Assembly (NCBI GenBank): GCA_028871525.1
Contig: JAGWMX010000020.1
Location: 1 to 35,922 of the forward strand
Direction: 5' to 3'
DNA length: 35,922 nucleotides
From: Gammaproteobacteria bacterium
GTDB lineage: Bacteria > Pseudomonadota > Gammaproteobacteria > Nevskiales > Nevskiaceae
Below the pieces are notes generated by a model, which made no database searches, was not told the origin of the DNA, and was given only the letters and a program-made list of their open reading frames with translations. Below are positions 1-6,862 of the stretch, in pieces. Every line of letters starts with the position of its first letter. Within the stretch, counting starts at the first letter, position 1. The position numbers were made by a program, and so were the translations under genes.

Positions 1-1
1 A

Positions 2-100
2 ACCACCAAGGCCGGCGGCCTCCGCCTTGCCTGGCGCGATTTGGACCACAACGCGGCGGTCGAACAATTGTCAACAGACCCTAGCCTTTGGGGGGGGTAG
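2..100 (+). CDS. C-terminal end of an unidentified protein (partial)
   Basis: A frame open from the left edge ends at a TAG at 98-100. Its last residues read HNAAVEQLSTDPSLWGG. The next gene starts seven bases after the stop, a spacing typical of a two-gene operon. I do not recognise the family, and the stretch is too short to rule out a chance open frame. The G run at 90-97 just before the stop is a place where a sequencing or replication slip would change the ending. Confidence 0.25.
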   Translation, partial: TTKAGGLRLAWRDLDHNAAVEQLSTDPSLWGG

Positions 101-106
101 AACAAC

Positions 107-677
107 ATGTCGCGGCCGCCTTACCGCACCATCGTCTACGTGGACGGCTTCAATTTCTACTACGGAGAAATTCGCGGAACGCGCTGGAAGTGGCTCGATC
201 TGGCGGCGCTGTTCTCGAAGGTCTTGGGGCCGCAGAACGTCTTGGTGAAGGTCAAATACTTCACCGCACGCGTGCGCTTCACCTCGCGATCCCAACGTCA
301 ACGTTCGGCAAGATACCTACCTCCGCGCCTTGCAAGCGTATTGCCCGCTGGTCGAACTGTACTACGGGCATTTTCTGCGGCACCGGGTCTCGATGGAGCA
401 CGCCAACCCGCCACCGCCTTCGGTCGAAGTTTGGAAGAAGGAGGAAAAGGGTTCGGACGTAAACCTCGCCTTGCACGTCCTCCACGACGCTTGGCAGAAC
501 GCCTATCAGCTCAACCGCGAGCGGCTCGCCCAGATCCGGCGGCGCGAAGAACGCTACATGCTGCGCACGAATCTGACCGGCAACGATCCTGCCGAGCTGT
601 GGCGCTACTACATCCAGCTCGTGCAGGTCGAGGAAGCCTTGCCGGCGCGCGCGGCCATCCTCAGCGGCGTGAAGTGA
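107..677 (+). pseudogene. NYN-domain (PIN-like, LabA/DUF88 type) protein, frameshifted and truncated
   Basis: The frame from ATG 107 begins with IVYVDGFNFYYGEI, the first acidic motif of NYN/PIN-like nuclease domains, and continues through VKYFTARV. Near 279 the family-like sequence jumps to the next frame, which reads RDPNVNVRQDTYLRALQAY, then YYGHFL and KGSDVNLALHVLHDAW, the second conserved NYN block. One base gained or two lost would explain the shift. The usual third block with its second acidic pair is absent. From about 507 the frame becomes transposase-like and stops at 675-677. NYN proteins are predicted metal-dependent RNA nucleases. This copy lacks part of the active site and is probably dead. 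A sequencing error could explain the frameshift but not the replaced C-terminus. Confidence 0.75.
507..638 (+). mobile_element. Remnant of an IS4/IS1634-type DDE transposase
   Basis: In the frame of the broken NYN gene, translation from about 507 reads QLNRERLAQIRRREERY, then MLRTNLTGNDPAELWRYY and IQLVQVEEA. This strongly resembles the C-terminal region of IS1634-like transposases, where RREGRYLLRTNL and LWRYY precede the catalytic glutamate block (VEEAFKxLK). Here the match stops at VEEA and is followed by ALPARAAILSGVK. Only about 45 residues survive and I see no terminal inverted repeats. The identification is from memory of the family. Confidence 0.6.
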
Positions 678-882
678 AGACATCGCGGAAGTCAGGACTG
701 TACCGCTCGGCCTGCTGCAGAATGACCTCGAACCGATCCCCGGCAGGTGCGCGTCGTGCCGGGTGCGCACCGGCCAAACGGGCGGTATCTTACCTGCGGA
801 TGCCGGTGAAAACGGGCTTCCTGTCCTGGGCGCCGCCGTCGAACGCTGCCACGGACTGACCGCCTTTCCCCGGAGTATCTCC

Positions 883-2376
883 ATGGACCGCCGCCGCTTT
901 CTGAAGACCACCGGACTTTCCGCTCTGGCCGTCGGCCTGCCTGAACTCGGCCGCACCGCGGAAACCGCGACCGACCACGTTGACCCCGCTCCGGCGTCGG
1001 CGGAAGCGGCCGATTACACCCTGCGCATCGGCACCGGGTTAATCGAACTGGCGCCGGATCGGATCGTCTCGACGACGACCTACAACGGCCGGTTTCCCGG
1101 CCCGCTGCTGCGCTTCGAGGAAGGCCGGCAAGTGACCGTGGACATCCACAACGACACCGACACACCCGAGCTGCTGCACTGGCACGGGCAACTGGTGCCG
1201 GACGACGTCGACGGCGCCGCCGAGGAGCGCACGCCGTCCATTCCGCCGCACGGCATGCGCCGCATCGCGCTCGTACCGGGTCCGGCGGGATTCCGCTTCT
1301 ACCACACCCACGTGCGTGCCGGTGCCGATCTGTCAAGGGGGCTCTATTCCGGCCAGGCCGGGCCGGTCTACATCGAACCGAAAAACGAGCCCGGCGCCTA
1401 CGACCGCGAAGTGTTCCTGGTGCTCAAGGAGTTCGCGCCGTTGTTTTCGAACGTCGAGAAACCTTACGACTTCCTGGCGCCGACGGGCATCGACCCCGCG
1501 CTCAGGGCGCAGGCGCAGCACGAGCTGCAAAGCGCGCTGATGCACGGCGCCAAACCCGGCTACGAGGTCGGTTACGCGCTGTTCTCGATCAACGGCAGAA
1601 TGCTCGGCGAAGGCGAGCCGATCCGCGTCGGTCGCGGCGAACGGGTGTTGTTTCACGTGCTCAACGCCAGCGCCACCGAGAACCGCAGCCTCGCCCTGCC
1701 CGGCCACTCGTTCAAGGTCGTGGCCCTGGACGGCAATCCGGTGCCGCGTCCCGCGGCGGTGCCCGTGCTGTGGCTGGGTGCCGCCGAGCGGATCAGCGCG
1801 ATCGTCGAGATGGACCAGCCCGGCATCTGGGTGCTGGGCGATGTCAACGACGAGGACCGCCGCCGCGGCATGGGCGCGGTAGTCGAATACGCCGGCGCTC
1901 CGAACCAGCGCCGGGGCGAGCCGGTGTGGCGCAAGCCGGCGCCGTTTCGCTGGGACTACCGGCGCTTCGCCGAGCCCGGCGCGACCGCGGTGCCCCCGGA
2001 CGAGGTGATCGATATGACTTTCGCCGAACTGACCGGCGCCGATCACGGCTTCAACCGCTGGACCATCAACGGCGTCGCCTACGACGATGCGACCATGCCG
2101 GTAACCTGGCGCCTGAAGCTCGGCCGCCGCTACCGCCTGCGGATGAAAAACGCCAGCGACGACATCCACCCCATCCACCTGCACCGGCACCGTTTCGAGC
2201 TGACCGACATCGCCGGCCTGCCCACCGCCGGCGTCATCAAGGACGTGGCGATGATCGGCAGCTACCAGACGATGAGCATCGACTTTACCGCCGACCAGCC
2301 GGGCCTGAGCCTGTTCCATTGCCACATGCAGTCGCACATGGATTACGGCTTCATGGGGCTTTTCCAAACCGCCTAG
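883..2376 (+). CDS. Multicopper oxidase, Tat-exported (copper-resistance/laccase-like)
   Basis: A 497-residue, three-cupredoxin-domain oxidase that should oxidise Cu(I) or organic substrates in the periplasm and reduce oxygen to water. I chose ATG 883 because GGAG sits at 872-875 and the protein then starts MDRRRFLKTTG, a twin-arginine signal with a hydrophobic stretch to about residue 20. The copper motifs are HWHG (99-102), HTH (141-143), HPIHLH (429-434) and HCHMQSH (479-485). The type-1 ligands would be H429, C480 and H485. The residue five after H485, normally the axial methionine, is F490, with Met next to it. The gene stands alone on this strand, convergent with the PPK2 gene, and about 1.3 kb upstream of a copper efflux operon. 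The 205 bases before it hold no clear gene. Family assignment is firm; the substrate is inferred. Confidence 0.93.
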   Translation: MDRRRFLKTTGLSALAVGLPELGRTAETATDHVDPAPASAEAADYTLRIGTGLIELAPDRIVSTTTYNGRFPGPLLRFEEGRQVTVDIHNDTDTPELLHWHGQLVPDDVDGAAEERTPSIPPHGMRRIALVPGPAGFRFYHTHVRAGADLSRGLYSGQAGPVYIEPKNEPGAYDREVFLVLKEFAPLFSNVEKPYDFLAPTGIDPALRAQAQHELQSALMHGAKPGYEVGYALFSINGRMLGEGEPIRVGRGERVLFHVLNASATENRSLALPGHSFKVVALDGNPVPRPAAVPVLWLGAAERISAIVEMDQPGIWVLGDVNDEDRRRGMGAVVEYAGAPNQRRGEPVWRKPAPFRWDYRRFAEPGATAVPPDEVIDMTFAELTGADHGFNRWTINGVAYDDATMPVTWRLKLGRRYRLRMKNASDDIHPIHLHRHRFELTDIAGLPTAGVIKDVAMIGSYQTMSIDFTADQPGLSLFHCHMQSHMDYGFMGLFQTA

Positions 2377-2449
2377 CCGGCAGCGGATCACCGGGAACCG
2401 GGGCAACGCTTCCGGCGGCGGAATCCCCAATCCGGCTTGACGCTGACGC

Positions 2450-3325
2450 TCAGCCTTCGGCGACGAGCCCGTCGCGGATCGCTTGCAGGCGGCGACGATC
2501 ATCCGCACTTGGTTTCGGATAAGCCATCTTCAGCGACTTCAAGCTGTGAACGACCGCTTCGGAAATGATCAGCCGGGCGTCGTCCTTGTGGTCGGCGGGG
2601 ACGACGTACCACGGTGCGTAGTCGGCGCTGGTGGCGCCGAGGCAGTCCTCGTAGGCACGCTGATAGGCCCGCCAATACTTGCGCTCCTCGACATCGGCGC
2701 AGCTCAGCTTCCAGTTCTTGTCCGGATCGTCGATGCGATCGACGAAGCGCCTGCGCTGCTCGTCCTGCGACAGGTGCAGAAAGAACTTGACGATGCGGGT
2801 GCCGTTTTCGTGCAGATGGCGCTCCAGCCCGGCGATCGACCGGTAACGCCGCTTCCATAGATCCTCGTCGCGCTCCACGGCTTCCGGCAGCCGCTGCGCG
2901 GCGAGGATTTCGGGATGCACGCGGACGATCAGAACTTCCTCGTAATACGAGCGATTGAAAATGCCGATACGTCCACGCTCCGGCAGACACTTGGTCGTGC
3001 GCCAGAGAAAATCGTGCTCCAGCGCCTCCGGCTCCGGGTGCTTGAAACTGTAGACTTGGCAACCCTGCGGATTGACGCCCGACATGACGTGCCGGATCGC
3101 GCCGTCCTTGCCGGCCGCATCCATGCCTTGAAAGATCAGCAGCAGGCAGTAGCGGTCGTGCGCATACAGCACGTTCTGCAAACGGCTCAGCGTCGCCACG
3201 TGACGCCCCAGAGCCCTGCGGTAAGCGGCCTTATCGGCGCACAGCGGCCCGACGCGAGTCGGCCACTGCTGAAGCCGAACCCGCCTGCCCTGCGGGACTC
3301 GAAACTGGTCGAGATCGATCTTCAT
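2450..3325 (-). CDS. Polyphosphate kinase 2 family protein (PPK2)
   Basis: A 291-residue cytoplasmic kinase of the PPK2 family, which moves phosphate between polyphosphate and nucleotides. The P-loop reads [18 protein letters not shown] (from residue 66) and is followed by VNPQG. The Walker B region is [20 protein letters not shown] (118-137). The wording DAAGKDG, SGVNPQG and IFNRSYYE resembles the class III / AMP- and ADP-phosphorylating branch, but subclass cannot be fixed by eye. Length is normal for a one-domain PPK2. GGAG lies six bases before the ATG. It runs opposite to the multicopper oxidase with only 73 bases between their ends. Polyphosphate can bind metals, so a link to the flanking copper genes is possible but inferred. 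Confidence 0.9.
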   Translation of the reverse strand: MKIDLDQFRVPQGRRVRLQQWPTRVGPLCADKAAYRRALGRHVATLSRLQNVLYAHDRYCLLLIFQGMDAAGKDGAIRHVMSGVNPQGCQVYSFKHPEPEALEHDFLWRTTKCLPERGRIGIFNRSYYEEVLIVRVHPEILAAQRLPEAVERDEDLWKRRYRSIAGLERHLHENGTRIVKFFLHLSQDEQRRRFVDRIDDPDKNWKLSCADVEERKYWRAYQRAYEDCLGATSADYAPWYVVPADHKDDARLIISEAVVHSLKSLKMAYPKPSADDRRRLQAIRDGLVAEG

Positions 3326-3631
3326 TTATCGCTCCGCTGCGCTACCAGCCGCCACGGCCGGAAACACGGTCCGGACCGCCCACCAGGCGGCACAGCATAA
3401 GCCGGCGTGCGCTCTGTCCGCAGCATTCGATTTTCGACGGCAGCGGCGCGATGCCGGCAGCAACGCTTACGACCGATCCGTCTTCAGCACAGCGAACGTG
3501 GGCACCGGCACCAATATGATCTCGGTCAATGTCCCTTCGCGACCGCCGACGGATGATCGCAGTCATCGCCCGGCGCCGGCGTGGCGGTTACTGAAGGCTG
3601 CCGGGCAACGTTTGAGCTTGGAGCCATCGCC

Positions 3632-3670
3632 ATGGTTATGCTGAAAACGGTTATGCTGGAAATCTGTTAG
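3632..3670 (+). CDS. Possible 12-residue leader peptide before the copper operon
   Basis: The frame ATG 3632 to TAG 3668-3670 encodes MVMLKTVMLEIC. A GGAG at 3620-3623 is eight bases before the ATG, a better site than the one in front of the next gene. The peptide contains three internal or initial methionines and ends in cysteine, which suggests a metal- or sulfur-sensing leader. This is inference: a 12-codon frame with a Shine-Dalgarno match can easily arise by chance, and no attenuator hairpin was recognised after it. Confidence 0.25.
   Translation: MVMLKTVMLEIC
3634..3663 (+). repeat. Two tandem copies of a 15-base unit
   Basis: GGTTATGCTGAAAAC (3634-3648) is followed directly by GGTTATGCTGGAAAT (3649-3663), with 13 of 15 bases identical. 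The unit length keeps the reading frame of the possible leader peptide. It could instead be a pair of regulator half-sites upstream of the copper efflux operon. Confidence 0.6.
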
Positions 3671-3702
3671 CGGAATCCGGCCCAGACCAAACCGTTACGC
3701 CG

Positions 3703-4047
3703 ATGCGCAAGCCGTCCGTCAAGCTGTGCCTGTTGCTGAGTCTGGCGCTGGCCGCGCAAAGCGTTCTCGCTGCCGTGGCCGGCTGCGGCCGCTCGGCCGG
3801 GCAGCAGGGGCAGGGCCTGATGTCGATCTGCGAACGGCCGCTACCGGCCGCCGGTCACCACCAGACACAGCTCTGCTGCGCCGCCGGCGGCGTCTGTCCG
3901 TTGATGCAGGCGCAGTGTCCGGCACGCCCTGTCACCGTCGCGCGTCTTGCGCCGGCAGTGGCGGAAATCCCCGAACTACCGACGCCGCCACTGTACGCAG
4001 GCGTCTGCACTCCACCGCTGCGACCCCCGATCCTCCACGCCGGCTGA
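3703..4047 (+). CDS. Small Cys-rich exported protein, possible lipoprotein
   Basis: A 114-residue protein with an N-terminal signal sequence (KLCLLLSLALAAQSVLA, residues 7-23). The sequence VAGC at 25-28 fits a lipobox, so C28 may carry a lipid anchor. The mature part has seven cysteines (28, 43, 58, 59, 65, 72, 102), a HH pair at 52-53 and a proline-rich end. That composition suggests metal binding or disulfide formation in the cell envelope. It lies 59 bases before cusC and is probably co-transcribed with it. No strong ribosome binding site is seen before the ATG. I do not recognise the family. Small exported proteins of this kind often precede metal RND operons, but a function would be a guess. 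Confidence 0.65.
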   Translation: MRKPSVKLCLLLSLALAAQSVLAAVAGCGRSAGQQGQGLMSICERPLPAAGHHQTQLCCAAGGVCPLMQAQCPARPVTVARLAPAVAEIPELPTPPLYAGVCTPPLRPPILHAG

Positions 4048-4106
4048 CCGTCTGACCTGCCGGCACCCGCTGGGCGCCGGCGATCACCCACCGCGGAGGA
4101 TGTTCC

Positions 4107-5483
4107 ATGTCGATTCCAGACCGCACGTCCGTGCGGCGATACGCCGTGACACTCGCCCTGTTGTGGCTGCCGGGGTTGGCTGCGGCAACCACTCAACCAC
4201 CGCATTCGCATCCTGCAGCGCTTGCAGCGCGCGCCAGCGCCGATCCGCAAAACAGCGCTGCGGACGATGCGCCGGGCGCCGGCGCACTGGCTGCATCGGA
4301 GTTGGTTGCCCAGGTTCTTGAGCGCAATCCTGGTTTCAGCGCGATGCGCTCGGCCGTGCAAGCCGCGGATGCACAGATCTATCCCGCCGGCGCGCTGGAA
4401 GATCCGACGCTGACCTTCGGCCTGGCCCCCGAGACCCTCGCCTCGAACCAGGTTGACCTGCGGGAGGTCGGGCAGATCAGCCAGGCCATCCCCTGGCCTG
4501 GCACGCTGCGTCTTAAGCGCAGTGTGGCGCGGTCGCTGGCCGAATCGGCCGCCCAGCAGGCGGAAGATTTCCGCCTGCAGCTCGCCGCCAAAGCGCGCGC
4601 CGCATACGCGCAGTGGGACTACGTGCACTGTGCGATGGCGATCAACGAACGTAACCAAACCCTGCTGAAGCGGTTGACCCAGGTCGCCGAAACCGCCTAC
4701 GCCAGCGGCCAGGCACCGGAACAGGACGTATTGCAGGCCGAGGTCGAGAGCACGCGGCTGCAGAACCAGGCGCTGGAGCTGGAACGCCGCCGACGCCAGG
4801 TTCAGGCGGCGATTAACGGGCTGCTGAACCGCGAGCCTGATGCGCCGCTGCCGCCGCCGGCCGGGCTGCCGTCCACGCAAATTCTGCCGGGTTTCTCCCA
4901 ACTGCGCGCGGCGGCGCTGGCGCGCTATCCGCAACTCAAAAGCCTCGACGCCGAGATCGCCGCGCGTAAAAACCAGGTCTCGCTGGCCCGCAAGAAGTAC
5001 TACCCGGACTTCCGGCTATTCGCCGACTATCGTGGCGTGATGGATCCGCCGGTCAAACGCTGGACCGCCGGCGTGGCGATCAACCTGCCGTTCGATCTCA
5101 AGAAACGCAACGCCTGGCTGGACCAGGCCAATGCGGAACTTCACCAGAGCCAGTCGCAATGGCAGGATGCGTGGGCCCGGCTGCTCAGCGAGTTGCAACA
5201 GGCCTACGCCGCCGCTGAACAAGCCCGGCAGACCTTGCGGTTGTATGACGATCGGCTGCTGCCGCTGAGCCGCCTGAACCTGCAGGCCGCCGAAGCCGAT
5301 TACAGCAGCAGCGGCGGCAGCTTTCTCAACCTGATCACCGCCGAGCAACGTTATCTCGACGCGGACCTGGAGCAGGCCGCCGCCCAGGCCACGCTGTTCA
5401 CCCAGCTTGCCACGCTCGACTACCAGACCGGCGGCGCGCTGTTTCCAGCGCCGCCGGCTCCGGCACAGGACGCTCAGCCATGA
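4107..5483 (+). CDS. cusC: Outer-membrane factor of a metal RND efflux system (CusC/CzcC type)
   Basis: A 458-residue TolC-family protein that would form the outer-membrane and periplasmic exit duct for copper or silver ions. GGAGG lies just before the ATG. The first 27 residues are a signal sequence ending near LAAA, with no lipobox cysteine, unlike E. coli CusC. Two related halves follow, as in the family: the first with LVAQVLERNPGF near 70 and long Ala/Gln/Arg-rich helices, the second with LRAAALARYPQLKSLDAEIA near 270. The stretch DPTLTFGLAPETL is typical of metal-RND outer-membrane partners. The stop overlaps the cusB start by four bases (ATGA), so the two are translationally coupled. 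The cus rather than czc label rests on the neighbouring pump. Confidence 0.88.
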   Translation: MSIPDRTSVRRYAVTLALLWLPGLAAATTQPPHSHPAALAARASADPQNSAADDAPGAGALAASELVAQVLERNPGFSAMRSAVQAADAQIYPAGALEDPTLTFGLAPETLASNQVDLREVGQISQAIPWPGTLRLKRSVARSLAESAAQQAEDFRLQLAAKARAAYAQWDYVHCAMAINERNQTLLKRLTQVAETAYASGQAPEQDVLQAEVESTRLQNQALELERRRRQVQAAINGLLNREPDAPLPPPAGLPSTQILPGFSQLRAAALARYPQLKSLDAEIAARKNQVSLARKKYYPDFRLFADYRGVMDPPVKRWTAGVAINLPFDLKKRNAWLDQANAELHQSQSQWQDAWARLLSELQQAYAAAEQARQTLRLYDDRLLPLSRLNLQAAEADYSSSGGSFLNLITAEQRYLDADLEQAAAQATLFTQLATLDYQTGGALFPAPPAPAQDAQP

Positions 5484-6862
5484 GACCGATCCCCCACCTC
5501 GCCGTCACTCTGGCGCTGACCGCCGCCGTCGGTGCCGGCGGCTATTACCTCGGCCATCACCGGGCGTCGGAATCGGTTCCGTCCGCCCATGCAACCGAAG
5601 CCCAGCGCAGGATCCTGTACTGGACCGACCCGATGATCCCCGGTTACCGCAGCGACAAGCCGGGCAAGTCGCCGATGGGCATGGATCTGATCCCGATCTA
5701 TGCCGGCCAGACGTCGGCAGCGGCAGCCGGCGCCGACGTCACCATCGCACCCAACGTGGTCGACAACCTCGGCGTGCGCACGGCGGAAGTCCTGCAGGGC
5801 ACTCTGTCGCGCCGGATCGACACCGTGGGCTACGTCGGCTACGACGAGGACACCATCACCAGCATCAACACCCGCGCCGAGGGCTGGGTCGAGAAGCTCG
5901 GAGTCAAGAGCGCCGGCGATCGGGTGCGTGCAGGTCAGGTGCTCTACCAACTGTTCTCGCCGAAGTTGGCGACCGCAGAACGCGAATATCTGACTGCGTT
6001 GGTCAGCGGCAGCCGCGGCTTGATTGAAGCTTCTGAACAGCGCCTGGAATCATTGGGTTTCACTGCAGCTCAGGTGCGGCGGCTGCGGCAAACCCGCGCG
6101 GTCGAAGACCGGGTCGCTCGCCACGCCGGCAGCGACGGCGTGGTCACCGAACTGGGGATTCGCGAAGGCGCTTACGTCGTACCGATGACGCAAGTGATGC
6201 GATTGGCCGATCTGCGCAACGTCTGGGTGCTTGCCGAAGTCGATGAAAGCCAGGCGGCCGCGGTCAAGTCCGGACAGGACGTCGAGGCGCGTTTCGACGC
6301 TTTTCCGGATCGGATCTGGCGCGGCGTGGTGGACTACATCTATCCGGACTTAAGCCGGATCACCCGCACCGTCAAGCTGCGGGTACGCATCCCTAATCCG
6401 GACCAGCGTCTGCAGCCCAACATGTTCGCGCACATCCGCATGCTCGCCGCGCCCGGGCGCGACGTGCTGTACATCCCGGCCCAGGCGCTGATCCGCACCG
6501 GCACGAGCCAGCGCGTGATCGTCGCGCTTGGCGACGGTCGTTTCGACGTCTGCCCGGTCGAAGCCGGCTATCAGTCCGGCGCCGAGGTGCAGATCCTCAA
6601 GGGTCTGTGGAGCGGCGCGCGAGTCGTCGTCTCGGCGCAGTTCATGATCGACTCCGAGGCCAACGTCGACGCGGCGGCGCTGCGGCTCGGCGCCGGCAAA
6701 CCCGGCTGCACGCAGGCGCCGACGACACCGGGTCGCGGCGTATCCGGCAAAGGCACGCCCGGAGATTCGATCCGCGGCGATTCGGCAGGCCGGCCACCCG
6801 GCCGCGGCGGAGTGACGGCGATGCCCGCGCAATCCCTCGACGCCAAGGCGCAACAGCCATGA
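5480..6862 (+). CDS. cusB: Periplasmic adaptor of a copper/silver RND efflux system (CusB type)
   Basis: A 460-residue membrane-fusion protein linking the inner-membrane pump to the outer-membrane duct and passing Cu(I)/Ag(I) to the pump. Residues 8-24 form a membrane or signal segment. A heavy-metal-binding domain at about 45-75 reads LYWTDPMIPGY and then GKSPMGMDLIPIYAG, with the PMGMDL methionines typical of CusB-like adaptors. Barrel-sandwich and beta-barrel domains follow, with VEKLGVKSAGDRVRAGQVLY and GAYVVPMTQVMRLADL visible. The last 55 or so residues are a low-complexity Gly/Pro/Thr tail after the conserved domains, an unusual extension. Four-base overlaps exist with cusC upstream and cusA downstream. 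Confidence 0.92.
   Translation: MRPIPHLAVTLALTAAVGAGGYYLGHHRASESVPSAHATEAQRRILYWTDPMIPGYRSDKPGKSPMGMDLIPIYAGQTSAAAAGADVTIAPNVVDNLGVRTAEVLQGTLSRRIDTVGYVGYDEDTITSINTRAEGWVEKLGVKSAGDRVRAGQVLYQLFSPKLATAEREYLTALVSGSRGLIEASEQRLESLGFTAAQVRRLRQTRAVEDRVARHAGSDGVVTELGIREGAYVVPMTQVMRLADLRNVWVLAEVDESQAAAVKSGQDVEARFDAFPDRIWRGVVDYIYPDLSRITRTVKLRVRIPNPDQRLQPNMFAHIRMLAAPGRDVLYIPAQALIRTGTSQRVIVALGDGRFDVCPVEAGYQSGAEVQILKGLWSGARVVVSAQFMIDSEANVDAAALRLGAGKPGCTQAPTTPGRGVSGKGTPGDSIRGDSAGRPPGRGGVTAMPAQSLDAKAQQP

Larger units (their letters stand above)
3326..3702. other. 377-base gap between divergent PPK2 and copper-efflux genes
   Basis: This divergent gap should hold promoters for PPK2 (leftward) and the Cys-rich protein/cusCBA block (rightward). 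I see no convincing long gene and no clear -35/-10 pair. The right part carries a tandem 15-base repeat and a short frame with a good ribosome binding site, listed separately. Confidence 0.5.

Noticed and set aside
763-882. Upstream start of the multicopper oxidase adding 40 residues
   Set aside because: The ATG at 883 has a ribosome binding site and places the twin-arginine signal at the N-terminus.
1333-2508. Minus-strand 391-codon frame opposite the multicopper oxidase
   Set aside because: Antisense shadow; His/Val/Ala-rich pattern typical of reversed GC-rich genes.
3855-4934. 359-codon minus-strand frame opposite the Cys-rich gene and cusC
   Set aside because: Shadow of cusC; no start signal and no family features.
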